Part shown: positions 1 to 11,813 of the stretch, piece by piece
Numbering within the stretch: the stretch's first letter is position 1
Layout of the letters: each line of letters begins with the position of its first letter
Source: Alphaproteobacteria bacterium
GTDB lineage: Bacteria > Pseudomonadota > Alphaproteobacteria > UBA8366
DNA: 64,000 nt
Assembly (NCBI GenBank): GCA_028281325.1
Contig: JANQKC010000018.1
Coordinates: 1 to 64,000, forward strand
Direction of reading: 5' to 3'
Made by a program: the position numbers and the translations under genes
The notes under the pieces: model-generated
Told to the model about the DNA's origin: nothing
Databases searched by the model: none
Seen by the model: the letters and a program-made list of their open reading frames with translations, nothing else

Positions 1-220
1 CAAGGACGAAAAAAACAAAGGAGGATAAAAGGAAAAAAGCCGCCTAAACTAACTCCGGCCAGGAGCGGCGACTGTCAGGCGAATACCCTATCTGTACACA
101 TCGTTACGCTGAAGAGAATGCCGTCCGTTGAGCTCGGCCAGCAGCAACTAGGTCTCTATACAGCATCAGACGCCGCAACAGTTGGAATCGGCTCGACCGA
201 ATCCCACAGGTTGTCTGATG

Positions 221-1681
221 CTATTTCGCGTTTGTGCAGTATGACATCGCTGCCGTAACGTAGCTTTTCTTATATGGCGATTTCGTCTGTTTCATCGAAC
301 GTTGTGCCGTTTGACTGACACATGTGCAGTACTGATTTACCGACTGCCCTGTGGGAACTGATTTTTCAATGAGGGGCAATTGAGTGCAGTTGTTTTTTAG
401 CGTATCAACGGTATCCAGGCACTGCCACGCTTCCTTTTGAAGCGAAAGCCAACCTGATTCAAAGGGGATGTTACGTAGACTAGGGTGAGTGCCGTTTTCG
501 AGCGCTTGAATCTTCGCCTTGCTTGCGTGAATTCTCTTCTCCGTAGTTTGGATTCGCCGGTCCAAACGCTTGACACGCTCAGTATTTCCTGACGCTAGAG
601 CTTGGGATCGATCTTGATTAAGCCGTCTCAATCCGTTTTCGTGGTTGGAGAGAATATAGCTTTTTTCGCGCTCCAGGGCGCGACGGCGTTTATCCGCGAC
701 CATTTTACGCTCTGTATCCAGATACTTGGTCGCCATGCATCTGCAATCGTAGTAGCGGTTTTGGTGCGTTCGTCGGCAACTCTCGTAAAACTTGTTTTGC
801 GATTCCACAAACCCCGCGTTTTTTGCGTTGCTCGGCAGCGCTGGTTTTTTTTGCTGGGTTGAAGACAGTTTGCTTTTGAGCGCGGCGTTTGCCGGTGACG
901 ATGATTTCAGGCACTCACTTCTAATTACAGTGTAGATTTCAGTGAAGGTTGGTTCTTTGACAGCGGTCGATTTTAGTTGCTGTTCGACTATTCGAATATT
1001 CTTGTCGAGTTTTTTTGCAAAGTTCGTGTTCCCATTAGCGAGCGCATGATCTCTCTGTTTCTGCAAATTTATCAACATCCTAGATAGTCTTTTCGCTCTC
1101 TTGCTTCCTTTACTCGATATGACCGTCTCTCGCGCTTCCGGGTACTTCTTCGCTAGGCATCGGCAATCATGAGCCTTGTTGGCGTTTCTGCTTCTGCATT
1201 GCGAGTAGAACCGAGCCTGTCCTCCGCTGAAGTTTGTCGCAACCGGTTGTCCCAACGAGCTAGTCGTCTTCTTTTGAGCAAGCGCATCACCTTGAAGCGC
1301 AGAGAGCAGCGCCTTCGAAGGTTTGCCATCGATAGTCAACCCGGTTTTTTCTTGATAGGCCCTGATGGCTTGGGCCGTGCGTGCGCCAAAAATTCCATCA
1401 GGGCTTCCGGCATTATAGCCGTGGGCGTTTAAATTTCTTTGGATTTTGCGAATAAGCGCCTTGTCGTTGAGCGAGTTGCTGGCAGTATCTTGCTGAGGCG
1501 ATGCTGGCGGTTCCTTCTTGCCTGCGTTTCCGTCGACGCTTTTCTCAATGGCATCTTTAACGCTCTTTTCTATTTTCTGTTTCAGATCGGACTTCCATTT
1601 ATCGAGATCGAAGGCCCGCGAAGAGTTTGAGCAAACCACAATCGAGAAGACCGCCACGGAAACCAAAGCCCACGTTTTCAT
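221..1681 (-). CDS. Exported peptidoglycan-binding protein with repeated Cys (DCRC) modules
   Basis: A 486-residue protein with an N-terminal signal peptide (hydrophobic run ending near residue 23). A PG_binding_1 domain follows at about residues 72-130 (IRKIQRNLNAHGYN, then DGIFGARTAQAI). The rest is Lys/Arg-rich and helical. It carries two copies of a module C-x10-C-x-C (QCRS...DCRC near residue 160 and SCRR...DCRC near 300), each followed by a predicted coiled coil, and a degenerate third copy at the C-terminus (NNC...QYCTC). The Cys residues suggest disulfides in the periplasm. I do not recognise the full-length family. It lies downstream of another exported coiled-coil gene on the same strand, and the coding DNA is AT-richer than the housekeeping genes after 5.4 kb. 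Cell-envelope attachment is known for the domain; any further function is unknown. Confidence 0.8.
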   Translation of the reverse strand: MKTWALVSVAVFSIVVCSNSSRAFDLDKWKSDLKQKIEKSVKDAIEKSVDGNAGKKEPPASPQQDTASNSLNDKALIRKIQRNLNAHGYNAGSPDGIFGARTAQAIRAYQEKTGLTIDGKPSKALLSALQGDALAQKKTTSSLGQPVATNFSGGQARFYSQCRSRNANKAHDCRCLAKKYPEARETVISSKGSKRAKRLSRMLINLQKQRDHALANGNTNFAKKLDKNIRIVEQQLKSTAVKEPTFTEIYTVIRSECLKSSSPANAALKSKLSSTQQKKPALPSNAKNAGFVESQNKFYESCRRTHQNRYYDCRCMATKYLDTERKMVADKRRRALEREKSYILSNHENGLRRLNQDRSQALASGNTERVKRLDRRIQTTEKRIHASKAKIQALENGTHPSLRNIPFESGWLSLQKEAWQCLDTVDTLKNNCTQLPLIEKSVPTGQSVNQYCTCVSQTAQRSMKQTKSPYKKSYVTAAMSYCTNAK

Positions 1682-1746
1682 TGAATAGTTCCTATCTCCG
1701 TACCATTTGTCCTGCGATGCTTAGATCAATCAGAATGTTGCGGACG

Positions 1747-2955
1747 TCATTGGTTCTTTGCCTCTTCGATTGACTGGGTGACCAGTTTCGATAGTTCTGC
1801 TCTCAGTGTCTCTTCGCGAAAACGGTTACCCCGAAGGGAGCGTTCGATTATCGGTTGCAGGACATATTCGTCGGCAAGTTTTTCGGCGAGCAATTCGCTC
1901 GCCTTTCTGCTTACCGGATCAAACCTTTGCATAACTTTGCGGATCACCCCTTTTGGCTGCTTTGTGCCTTTAAGGATCAAGGTCGTCGCGAGTTCCGTTA
2001 CGATTCCGTTCCTCGTTTTCTCAGCGGACCTTGCTGCACGTAGTGCGTCCTTATGAAGGGGATATTCCAACCGGATGCTTTTGGGTAGGTGACGCTTGAG
2101 ACTGTTGCGTGTATTCGTATCGTCGATAGATTCGATCAAACTCACCAACAATCTCTTGCTATTAACACTCTTTAGGTGTCGTTCGGTTTGATGCAACTCT
2201 GGCGGCGTGCCGATCGGAATCCGGATATCTATGAGTGCGGATTTTGTGCCGGGACACGAACGTTTGGCCGAATCTCGTTTATCATTGTTGGGATTTCTGG
2301 TTGGGCCGCTCTCGTTTGTCGAAGGATGCAACTTTGAAATCGAATCGGTGTGTCGTCTCAGTTCGGCGACAGCCGTCTGGAACTCTCGTTTCAGCTTTTT
2401 CTCTTCTCGGCCCTTCCACGCTTTAGACTCTTTTTCGATGCGGGCGAGCTGTTCCTTTTCGTGTTGCAAAATCGCGTTCAATTGGGCTGCGGCTTTCTCG
2501 GCGATCTGCGTACTCTGCTGCGCGATGCGTTTGATCTCTGATAAGTCGTTCGCGTTTTGTGCTCTTGTTTTCTCTTTTGCTAGCGATGCCTCAGCGCGCC
2601 GATAGGCGTCACGGACTGAATTGTACTCCGCCGCAGCCTGTCGACTCACCGCTCGCCCTTCGGTTAGTCTTGCTTCCTGTACGCGGCGCATAAGTTCGAA
2701 ACGTGCATTGTCGTACTCGTCTCGAAGCTTCCGCCAACACTCGTGATAGGCGTGCCTTTGCGTCCTACTAATTTGTATCTGCTTTGTGTCTTCGATATTC
2801 TTGTAGGATTTGTCGTTTACGCCGGATTCAAGACCTGCGGCACGGGCTGCAAATCCGAACGTCAGAACAATGGATGCAATAAGACTCAGGCGGAACCAGC
2901 CTATCAAACGGTTCGCTTCAATAGACGGAAGTTTTGCGTGGCCGGTATGAGTCAT
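1747..2955 (-). CDS. Exported coiled-coil hypothetical protein
   Basis: 402 residues. A hydrophobic segment at about residues 22-40 (SLIASIVLTFGFAARA) is a probable signal peptide after a rather long polar N-terminus. Residues 60-215 are almost continuously helical, rich in Glu, Lys, Arg and Ala, and look like a long coiled coil. A Ser/Asn/Pro linker follows and then a basic helical C-terminal half. I see no catalytic motif and recognise no family. It is upstream of the Cys-module peptidoglycan-binding gene, 65 bases apart on the same strand, so the two are probably co-transcribed. Base composition is AT-richer than the core genes of this window, which suggests an acquired or lineage-specific envelope locus. 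Confidence 0.7.
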   Translation of the reverse strand: MTHTGHAKLPSIEANRLIGWFRLSLIASIVLTFGFAARAAGLESGVNDKSYKNIEDTKQIQISRTQRHAYHECWRKLRDEYDNARFELMRRVQEARLTEGRAVSRQAAAEYNSVRDAYRRAEASLAKEKTRAQNANDLSEIKRIAQQSTQIAEKAAAQLNAILQHEKEQLARIEKESKAWKGREEKKLKREFQTAVAELRRHTDSISKLHPSTNESGPTRNPNNDKRDSAKRSCPGTKSALIDIRIPIGTPPELHQTERHLKSVNSKRLLVSLIESIDDTNTRNSLKRHLPKSIRLEYPLHKDALRAARSAEKTRNGIVTELATTLILKGTKQPKGVIRKVMQRFDPVSRKASELLAEKLADEYVLQPIIERSLRGNRFREETLRAELSKLVTQSIEEAKNQ

Positions 2956-3837
2956 TGGTTAGACAATGCGAGATAGCAATCAATGAATTGAAAGTACCGT
3001 TTAGGTTATGGGTTGGCTGTAGCGGTGGCAACCGACTTCTGACGTCACTTGTATGCTCGAAAGCATTACTTCGAGAGCGTGGAAATTGGATGACCATCGA
3101 AGTATCCTTTAACAGTTAGTTTGATTTGAGGCGAGCAAACCAAACAGCCATGTTGGAGCTGTGGATAAGCGTGTTTAGTTAGCTGAAATTCGTCGTGCCT
3201 GAATGTGCGACGCATGAATAAAATGAGGCGATTCGGAAGTTGGGATGGCGGGCGTGATCAAACCATCGCGAAGGAAATTCATCGAAAGCTTTGAGTTCGA
3301 TTTTGGGTTGTGTCGTAGAGGAAGACTAACATGTGATTAGCGAGCCGATCATGACAACAGCTCGTAATAAGATATGTCTTGAATGGTAGTTTCGGTCCGC
3401 TTGCAGTAGAACAAAGCGACCCGTGCCTGCCGCGTTTGAATTATTTGGCTACCCCCAATTGGTGTGAATTCGCCCTCTTCGTACCTCGCCGACCGGCGAT
3501 ATGATGTCCAGTCATCTCGATCTTACGATCTGGTTGTATGACAAAACTATCTCGGAGTTCGGTGCTTCAGTGCTTCGATAGGATTGGGTTGTTCGGGCGG
3601 ATTTTATAACGTCACGACCGAGCTACTTTATTTCTCTCGATCCGTTTAAACCCGAGTGGCATTTTGGTCGCGTAAATTTGGCTGTTATTGATTCGTCGCA
3701 ATACAACTTTATAGTAGGATTCCGTGCAGATGGTTTCCGTGGCCATTTGTGTTCGTTCTTGGTTGTAATGGCCGTCGCACATAGCAAACGACGTTTCGAT
3801 GTTTTCGACGGTAGATTTGGACGAACGGTAAGATGCT
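2956..3837. other. AT-rich intergenic stretch, no convincing gene
   Basis: About 880 bases between two divergent exported-protein genes. Short open frames occur on both strands (for example 3612-3863 minus and 3678-3920 plus), but they overlap each other and lack convincing ribosome-binding sites or recognisable protein sequence. It should hold the promoters of both flanking genes; I could not single out a strong -35/-10 pair. No RNA gene or repeat was recognised. Confidence 0.5.
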
Positions 3838-5076
3838 ATGCGGCTTTTGATTCTGTTCCTCACACTGTTAATTTTTCAAAGTGTCAGCGTCGTAGCACAA
3901 ACGGTATGCCGCAATGTTGACAACACCGTAACGCAGCAGGACGGATCGGTTACCACCAATACCATTCTGATGTGTCGGGACCGTTCCGGTAATTGGGTGC
4001 ATATGGACAACCGATCGCGCCTTAACGCTCAGGCTGGTTCGAATTATATGCTGCGGCAGGCTCCTTCTCGAAGCGGTTCCCGCGATGCTGTAAAGGCTCT
4101 TGGCTTAGTCCGCGAAATCCAACGACATTTGAAAGCCCTTGGATACAACGTTGGAGAAATTGACGGCGTATTCGGCGGTCGCACGGCGTTGGCAATCGGG
4201 AAGTATCAGAAAAAACGCGGGCTTCGGGTAAACGGACGTCCGTCATCCCAACTGCTGTCGCTGCTGCAACGTGACGTGCGAACGCGGAGCCGAGCCTCTT
4301 CGCGACGCCCGTTTCCTCAAACAAAACCAAATTCAACAAGATCGCAGTCGAACAGCGAAACAACGAGAGTGCTTCCCGGCTCAAGGGGTGAGCGGCAATC
4401 CGGTGGTCGATCCCCTAATCAGCAATCCCTGGCATCCGGACAAGGCGAAGCCGAGGCACTGTATCAGCGGGCTTTGAGGACTGGAAAGAGTAGGTACGAC
4501 TACAAGGGTCATAAGACGGCCGCCGAATTGCTCCGGCGAGCCGCTGAGATGGGACATGGAGGTGCGCAGTATCGCCTTGCCAATATGTATCGAACTGGCA
4601 AGGGAGTGCCGAAAAGCGAGAAGCGGGCTTTTCATTGGATGCTCAACGCCGCAAAAAGCGGAAACGTTCATGCCCAACACAATGTTGCTCTGAGTTTCAT
4701 GAGAGGGAGCAATGGCGTCAGGAAGGACTACCAGTCCGCGATTAAATGGTTCACCCCATCGGCTGAACAAGGCAATTCGACGGCCAAGTTCTACATCAAG
4801 GAGATTAAACGGCTAGCGGCGGTGAGGGATAAGCGCAGAAAGGCCGTGGCCGAGAAGAACGCGCTGGAATGGATTTGTCCCCCGAAAACCCGCATTTTGT
4901 ATTGTCCTCGCAATGAACTTTTCGTAGAGGACAACTCGCAGGATCACATAAGGAAATGCAAACCTCCGTGTAACATTGCCAACTGGAACTGGCAAAATTT
5001 TTGCAATATGAACACCGGTAAATGGTACACGAGTAGGTATGACGCACGTAAGGATGCGTGTCGCGTCAAGAAATGA
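3838..5076 (+). CDS. Exported peptidoglycan-binding protein with Sel1 repeats and Cys-rich tail
   Basis: 412 residues starting with a clear signal peptide (MRLLILFLTLLIFQSVSVVA). A small N-terminal region has two Cys (TVCRN, LMCRD). A PG_binding_1 domain lies near residues 90-145 (REIQRHLKALGYNVGEIDG, FGGRTALAI), then a Ser/Arg/Gln-rich linker, then about three Sel1-type repeats at roughly 215-320 (AAEMGHGGAQYRLANMYRTG, SGNVHAQHNVALSFM, AEQGNSTAKFYI). The last 60 residues hold six Cys (ICPP, YCPR, KCKPPC, FCNM, ACRV), probably a disulfide-bonded domain. Sel1 repeats are protein-protein interaction solenoids. The peptidoglycan-binding domain closely resembles the one in the gene at 221-1681, so the two products may act at the same envelope site. 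Precise role unknown. Confidence 0.85.
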   Translation: MRLLILFLTLLIFQSVSVVAQTVCRNVDNTVTQQDGSVTTNTILMCRDRSGNWVHMDNRSRLNAQAGSNYMLRQAPSRSGSRDAVKALGLVREIQRHLKALGYNVGEIDGVFGGRTALAIGKYQKKRGLRVNGRPSSQLLSLLQRDVRTRSRASSRRPFPQTKPNSTRSQSNSETTRVLPGSRGERQSGGRSPNQQSLASGQGEAEALYQRALRTGKSRYDYKGHKTAAELLRRAAEMGHGGAQYRLANMYRTGKGVPKSEKRAFHWMLNAAKSGNVHAQHNVALSFMRGSNGVRKDYQSAIKWFTPSAEQGNSTAKFYIKEIKRLAAVRDKRRKAVAEKNALEWICPPKTRILYCPRNELFVEDNSQDHIRKCKPPCNIANWNWQNFCNMNTGKWYTSRYDARKDACRVKK

Positions 5077-5083
5077 TGCCGGG

Positions 5084-5098
5084 CGGCTCACTGAGCCG
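5084..5098 (+). terminator. Weak hairpin after the Sel1 protein gene
   Basis: CGGCTC-ACT-GAGCCG, a six-pair stem with a three-base loop, begins 8 bases after the stop codon of the Sel1-repeat gene. The bases after it (gttcctttgg) are only partly T-rich, so it is a weak candidate for intrinsic termination. Confidence 0.25.
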
Positions 5099-5381
5099 GT
5101 TCCTTTGGTGGGGTTTCGCCCTATGGGCGCGGTTCCGAGCGAATTGCGCTCAATATCTCCATTCCATCTACTTTAACGATAATTATTCAAAATATTTAAA
5201 CTAATAAGAGTATATAACGTGTGTTTGGCGTGACAGTTTAAAACCGTTCGGAAGTGCCGGCAGAGGTCATGCCAAATACATCGCGGATGCTGCGTCGTAA
5301 CGGTTTTCGGTGCAAACGGGGTCGGATCGTTTCGGGGCCGCGCTTCCCATTCGTGCGGTTTGCGTATAAACAATCGGCCAT

Positions 5382-5404
5382 GCCCTTCGAGGAAAGCGAA
5401 GGGC
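5382..5404 (+). promoter_or_regulatory. Hairpin in the acnA leader
   Basis: GCCCTTCG and CGAAGGGC form a perfect eight-pair stem around the loop AGGAAAG, about 53 bases before the acnA start. The loop carries a Shine-Dalgarno-like AGGA and no T-run follows, so it is more likely a leader structure than a terminator. It does not resemble the CAGUGN loop of eukaryotic iron-responsive elements. The remaining 5099-5381 stretch holds no recognisable gene. Confidence 0.4.
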
Positions 5405-5456
5405 CCCTATATACATTGGTGTTGGGCATCCCTTTCACGTTTGGAGGAGTTGAGCC

Positions 5457-8150
<2,694 letters not shown>

Positions 8151-8281
8151 CTTCGACTCGTCGGCATAATCGGGTAGCGCGACATCGTGTTTCGATGTTC
8201 GCGCCCCGGTTTAACCTCTCACGGAGTTTCACCCGAAATTGATTGGTGCTAGGCCGGGCGGGGGCCTATGGTGCGCGCATC

Positions 8282-9007
8282 ATGATGAGGATCGTACCGA
8301 TTGTCTTCGGGCTGGTCTTGGCCGTCTCGGCCGGATTCAGCCCCGCTCTCGCCGCCGAGAAACGGCCGGTGGTGGTCGAGTTGTTCACCAGCCAAGGCTG
8401 CTCATCCTGTCCGCCGGCGGAGGCATTCCTTAACGATCTGACGAAGCGCGACGACGTCATCGCGCTTGAGTTCCACGTCGACTATTGGGACTACATCGGC
8501 TGGAAGGACGTATTCGCCAAACCCGAGTTCACGGCCCGGCAGAAGAGCTACGTTCGGGCGATGAATTCCCGTTACGCCTATACCCCGCAGATGGTGATTG
8601 ACGGCCGCGAGCATGTGGTTGGATCGCATCGGGCGAAGGTCGAAAGCAAGATTCGCAAGGCCCAATCGCGCGCCGGCAACGCGCCGGCGATCAAGATGCG
8701 GCGCGAAGGCATGACTCTGGTCATCTCGGTGGGGGCCGCCCAGGTGCCGGGTGACTTTGAGGTGAAAATGGTCACGTTCGACAAGCCGCATGTCACCAAG
8801 GTGAAACGCGGCGAGAACCGTGGCATGACCCTTACCAACGCCAATGTCGTCCGGGAATTGGTCAAGATCGGCGACTGGAACGGCAAGGCCGCCGAATATT
8901 CCTTCTCATTGGACGGCATCGACGGGAACGGCGGCTGCGCGATCCTGATCCAGACGAAAAATCACGGTCCCGTCCTTGCCGCGGCCAGCATGCCCTTCGA
9001 CCAATAG
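8282..9007 (+). CDS. DUF1223 family thioredoxin-like secreted protein
   Basis: 241 residues. ATG at 8282 gives a signal peptide (MMRIVPIVFGLVLAVSAG...ALA). The mature start VVELFTSQGCSSCPPAEAFL is the hallmark of DUF1223 with its CxxC (CSSC). LEFHVDYWDYIGWKD and YTPQMVIDG are also family-typical. The fold is thioredoxin-like and the CxxC probably redox-active in the periplasm; no substrate is established that I know of. An upstream in-frame ATG at 8243 would add residues before the signal peptide and is less likely. It stands alone between acnA and the convergent htpG. Confidence 0.9.
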   Translation: MMRIVPIVFGLVLAVSAGFSPALAAEKRPVVVELFTSQGCSSCPPAEAFLNDLTKRDDVIALEFHVDYWDYIGWKDVFAKPEFTARQKSYVRAMNSRYAYTPQMVIDGREHVVGSHRAKVESKIRKAQSRAGNAPAIKMRREGMTLVISVGAAQVPGDFEVKMVTFDKPHVTKVKRGENRGMTLTNANVVRELVKIGDWNGKAAEYSFSLDGIDGNGGCAILIQTKNHGPVLAAASMPFDQ

Positions 9008-9046
9008 GGGCTGTCGAGCCACGCCGGGCGGCAATCGGCGCCGGGC

Positions 9047-10975
9047 CTAGCTCTCGCTACCCGACACTTTCAATCCGGTCGCAATGACCGCATCCAGCCG
9101 GCGCGCGAACGCCGCCGGGTCCGGTACCGGTTCGCCCTCCAGCACCCGCGCCTGGTCGAGCAGAAGATGCGCCGCATCGGCCAGCCGCTCGCCCGCGCCG
9201 TCTTCCTGGGCCCGCGCCGCCAGGTCCTGGATCAGGGCATGGTCGGGGTTGATTTCCAGGATTCGCACGGCGGTTTCATTGAGCTGTTTGTGCTGTTTCA
9301 GCAATCGCTCGAGATTCATGTCGATGTCGCTGTCGTCGGCGACGAGACAGACCGCGCTGCTCGTCAGCCGGTCCGAACTGCGCACATCCTTGACCGCGTC
9401 GCCGAGCGTCTCCTTCAACAAGGCGATCAGGTTGCCCATGCCCTTGGGTTCGGCTGGTTTGTCCTCGTCGTCGTTATCGGCGTCTTTCTTCTTGATCGCC
9501 GACAGGTCCGCGCCGCCGCGGGTGACGGACTTGAACGGTTTCGTCTCATAGACCCCGACCGACGGAATCCAGAACTCGTCGACCGGATCGGTCAGCAACA
9601 GCACCTCGACGTCGCGGTCGCGGAACCCTTCGAGCTGCGGGCTGCGCGAGATCGTGTCGAGGTCGTCGCCGGAGATGTAGAAGATGGCGTCCTGGCCATC
9701 CTTCATGCGGCCGACGTACTCGGCGAGGCTGACCAGCCCTTCGCCGTGGGTCGAACGGAACCGCGTGGTCTTGAGCAGTTGTTCGCGATGCTCGAAATCC
9801 TCGTACAGGCCCTCCTTGAGGACGGCGCCGAAATTCTCCCAGAATGCCGCGAACTCCTCCGGTTCCTTCTCGGCCTTTTTCTCCAACGCCGTCAGCACGC
9901 GTTTGGTCAGGCCGGACCGGATCTTGGCGAGGACCGGGTTCTTCTGCAGTAACTCGCGGCTGACGTTGAGGTCCAGATCCTCGGTGTCGATCACGCCCCG
10001 CAGGAAGCGCAGCCACGCGGGCAACAAGTCCGGGCAGTCGTCGGTGATGAACACCCGTTTGACGTAGAGTTTCACCATCGACTTCCGGTCGGGGTGGAAG
10101 ATGTCGAACGGCCGGCTGGTCGGGATGAACAGCAGGCCGGTGTATTCGATCACGCCTTCCACGCGGAAATGCAGCGTCATCCACGGATCGTCCATGGCGT
10201 GCGCCACGTGATGATAGAATTCGGTGTATTGCTTCTCGTCGATGTCGTTGCGCGGCCGTGTCCACAGGGCGGACGCTTCGTTGACCGTGTCCGGCGCCTC
10301 GCCGTCGGCGCTCGCGGCGAGCTTGATCGGGATCGAGATATGGTCGGAATAGGTTTTGATGATGCCGCGCAGCCGTTCGGGTTCCAAGAATTCCGTGGCG
10401 TCTTCGCGTAGATGCAGGGTGATGGTGGTGCCGCGTCCGTCGCGTTCGGCCGCGTCCACGGTGAAGCTGCCCTTGCCGTCCGATGTCCACCGCCAAGCGT
10501 CGGTCTCGCCGGCGCGTTGCGTCACGACCGAAACCGAGTCCGCGACCATGAAGGAGGCATAGAAGCCGACGCCGAACTGGCCGATCAGCGAGACGCCCGA
10601 ATCCGCGTCGCCGGCGACCTGGTCGACGAAGGCGGCCGTGCCGGATCGGGCGATCGTGCCGAGGTTTTCGATCAGATCGTCCCGGTTCATGCCGATGCCG
10701 TTGTCGGAAATTGTCAGGGTCTTGGCGTCCGTGTCGGCGGCGATTTCGATCCGGAAATCGCTGTCGCCCTCGGTCAGGGCGGGGTCCGTCAGCGCCGCGT
10801 AGCGCAGGCGGTCGCAGGCGTCGGATGCGTTCGAAATCAATTCCCGAAGAAATATCTCGCGATCGCTGTAAAGCGAATGCGCGACGATATCGAGCAGACG
10901 GCTGACCTCCGCCTGGAATTCCATCTTGGTCTCGCCGTTTGGGCCGTTGGCCTCTGTTGTCGCCTTGTCGTTCAT
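9047..10975 (-). CDS. htpG: Molecular chaperone HtpG (Hsp90)
   Basis: 642 residues from the chosen ATG at 10975, which has GAAGGAGG upstream; a further upstream ATG at 11035 would add a non-conserved extension. The N-terminal Bergerat ATPase motifs are visible: ELISNASDACDRLR, DNGIGMNRDDL and GQFGVGFYASFMVAD. The middle domain has NVSRELLQKNP and SEGxLYEDFEHR-like sequence, followed by a C-terminal dimerisation region (AVCLVADDSDIDMN). It is an ATP-dependent cytosolic chaperone, usually heat-shock induced. It is divergent from pcm, a protein-repair gene, and a possible sigma-32-like promoter lies upstream. Confidence 0.97.
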   Translation of the reverse strand: MNDKATTEANGPNGETKMEFQAEVSRLLDIVAHSLYSDREIFLRELISNASDACDRLRYAALTDPALTEGDSDFRIEIAADTDAKTLTISDNGIGMNRDDLIENLGTIARSGTAAFVDQVAGDADSGVSLIGQFGVGFYASFMVADSVSVVTQRAGETDAWRWTSDGKGSFTVDAAERDGRGTTITLHLREDATEFLEPERLRGIIKTYSDHISIPIKLAASADGEAPDTVNEASALWTRPRNDIDEKQYTEFYHHVAHAMDDPWMTLHFRVEGVIEYTGLLFIPTSRPFDIFHPDRKSMVKLYVKRVFITDDCPDLLPAWLRFLRGVIDTEDLDLNVSRELLQKNPVLAKIRSGLTKRVLTALEKKAEKEPEEFAAFWENFGAVLKEGLYEDFEHREQLLKTTRFRSTHGEGLVSLAEYVGRMKDGQDAIFYISGDDLDTISRSPQLEGFRDRDVEVLLLTDPVDEFWIPSVGVYETKPFKSVTRGGADLSAIKKKDADNDDEDKPAEPKGMGNLIALLKETLGDAVKDVRSSDRLTSSAVCLVADDSDIDMNLERLLKQHKQLNETAVRILEINPDHALIQDLAARAQEDGAGERLADAAHLLLDQARVLEGEPVPDPAAFARRLDAVIATGLKVSGSES

Positions 10976-11011
10976 GGGTCCCGAGCCCTCCTTCCACTTG
11001 CCGTTGTGGCG

Positions 11012-11041
11012 TATATGTGTGTCATTCTGGGTCACCGCAAG
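11012..11041 (-). promoter_or_regulatory. Possible heat-shock promoter of htpG
   Basis: On the minus strand, CTTGCG (11041-11036) is followed after about 18 bases by CATATA, roughly 40 bases before the htpG start. CTTG is the core of RpoH -35 elements and the AT-rich -10 is acceptable for alphaproteobacterial RpoH promoters. This is a weak match made by eye. Confidence 0.3.
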
Positions 11042-11071
11042 ACCCGCCGGACAGGCTTGTTGACCAGGATC

Positions 11072-11749
11072 ATGCCAGACTGGAACGACGACTTTACCGA
11101 TGCGCGCGAGGCCTTGATCGCCGAGATCGAGGCGGAGGTCGAAGAGACCCGTGGTTTCCTCGGCATCGATCGGGTCGATCCACGGGTTTTCCAGGCGATC
11201 CGCGCCGTGCCGCGAGAGGAATTCGTGCCGGCGTCAGTTCGCGATCTGGCGTATGTCAACCGTCCCCTCGCAATCGGCCATGGCCAGACGATTTCCCAAC
11301 CTTTCATCGTCGCGGTGATGACGAACGCCTTGGCGCTCACCCCGTCCGACCGGGTTCTCGAGATCGGCACGGGATGCGGCTATCAAACGGCGGTTCTGGC
11401 GCGATTGGCGCGGCATGTCTACACCGTCGAGGTGATCGAGCGGCTGGGACAGTCGGCCCGGGATCGGCTGATCGCCCAGCGTTACGACAACGTCGATTTC
11501 CGCATCGGCGACGGCTGGCGCGGTTGGCCCGAGTATGCGCCTTATGATGCGATTATCGTCACCGCCGCGGCGCCGGAACGGCCGGCTGCCCTGATCGACC
11601 AACTCGCCGAGGGCGGCCGTATGATCGTGCCCATCGGCCCGTCCGGCGGTACCCAGCGGCTGACGCGGATCGAGAAACGGCCGGGCGGGGCGTTGCATTC
11701 CTCGGGTTTCCTTCCGGTGGCCTTCGTCCCCTTGATAAAGACCCGCTAG
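11072..11749 (+). CDS. pcm: Protein-L-isoaspartate O-methyltransferase
   Basis: 225 residues from ATG 11072 (MPDWNDDFTDAREALIAEIE). It transfers a methyl group from SAM to isoaspartyl residues of damaged proteins so that they can be repaired. Family motifs: VPREEFVPASVRDLAYVNRP, then GHGQTISQPFIVA, then the SAM motif VLEIGTGCGYQTAVLARL, and later IIVTAAAPERPAALIDQL. Length fits the family. The open frame extends about 660 bases upstream through the antisense of htpG, but nothing there is conserved, so this start is preferred. Divergent from the htpG chaperone gene. Confidence 0.95.
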   Translation: MPDWNDDFTDAREALIAEIEAEVEETRGFLGIDRVDPRVFQAIRAVPREEFVPASVRDLAYVNRPLAIGHGQTISQPFIVAVMTNALALTPSDRVLEIGTGCGYQTAVLARLARHVYTVEVIERLGQSARDRLIAQRYDNVDFRIGDGWRGWPEYAPYDAIIVTAAAPERPAALIDQLAEGGRMIVPIGPSGGTQRLTRIEKRPGGALHSSGFLPVAFVPLIKTR

Positions 11750-11813
11750 CGCGTGCATTCGTCGCGGGAAATTCACTTGCCACCGCGCGGTGAAATCCGT
11801 TCTATAGGACGCT

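Noticed and set aside
3612..3920. Two short overlapping open frames on opposite strands.
   Set aside because: They overlap each other and the start of the Sel1-repeat gene, lack ribosome-binding sites and show no recognisable sequence.
11043..11078. TGATCC on the minus strand near pcm/htpG.
   Set aside because: 18 bases later the sequence is GGCGGG; no -10, so not counted as a sigma-E site.
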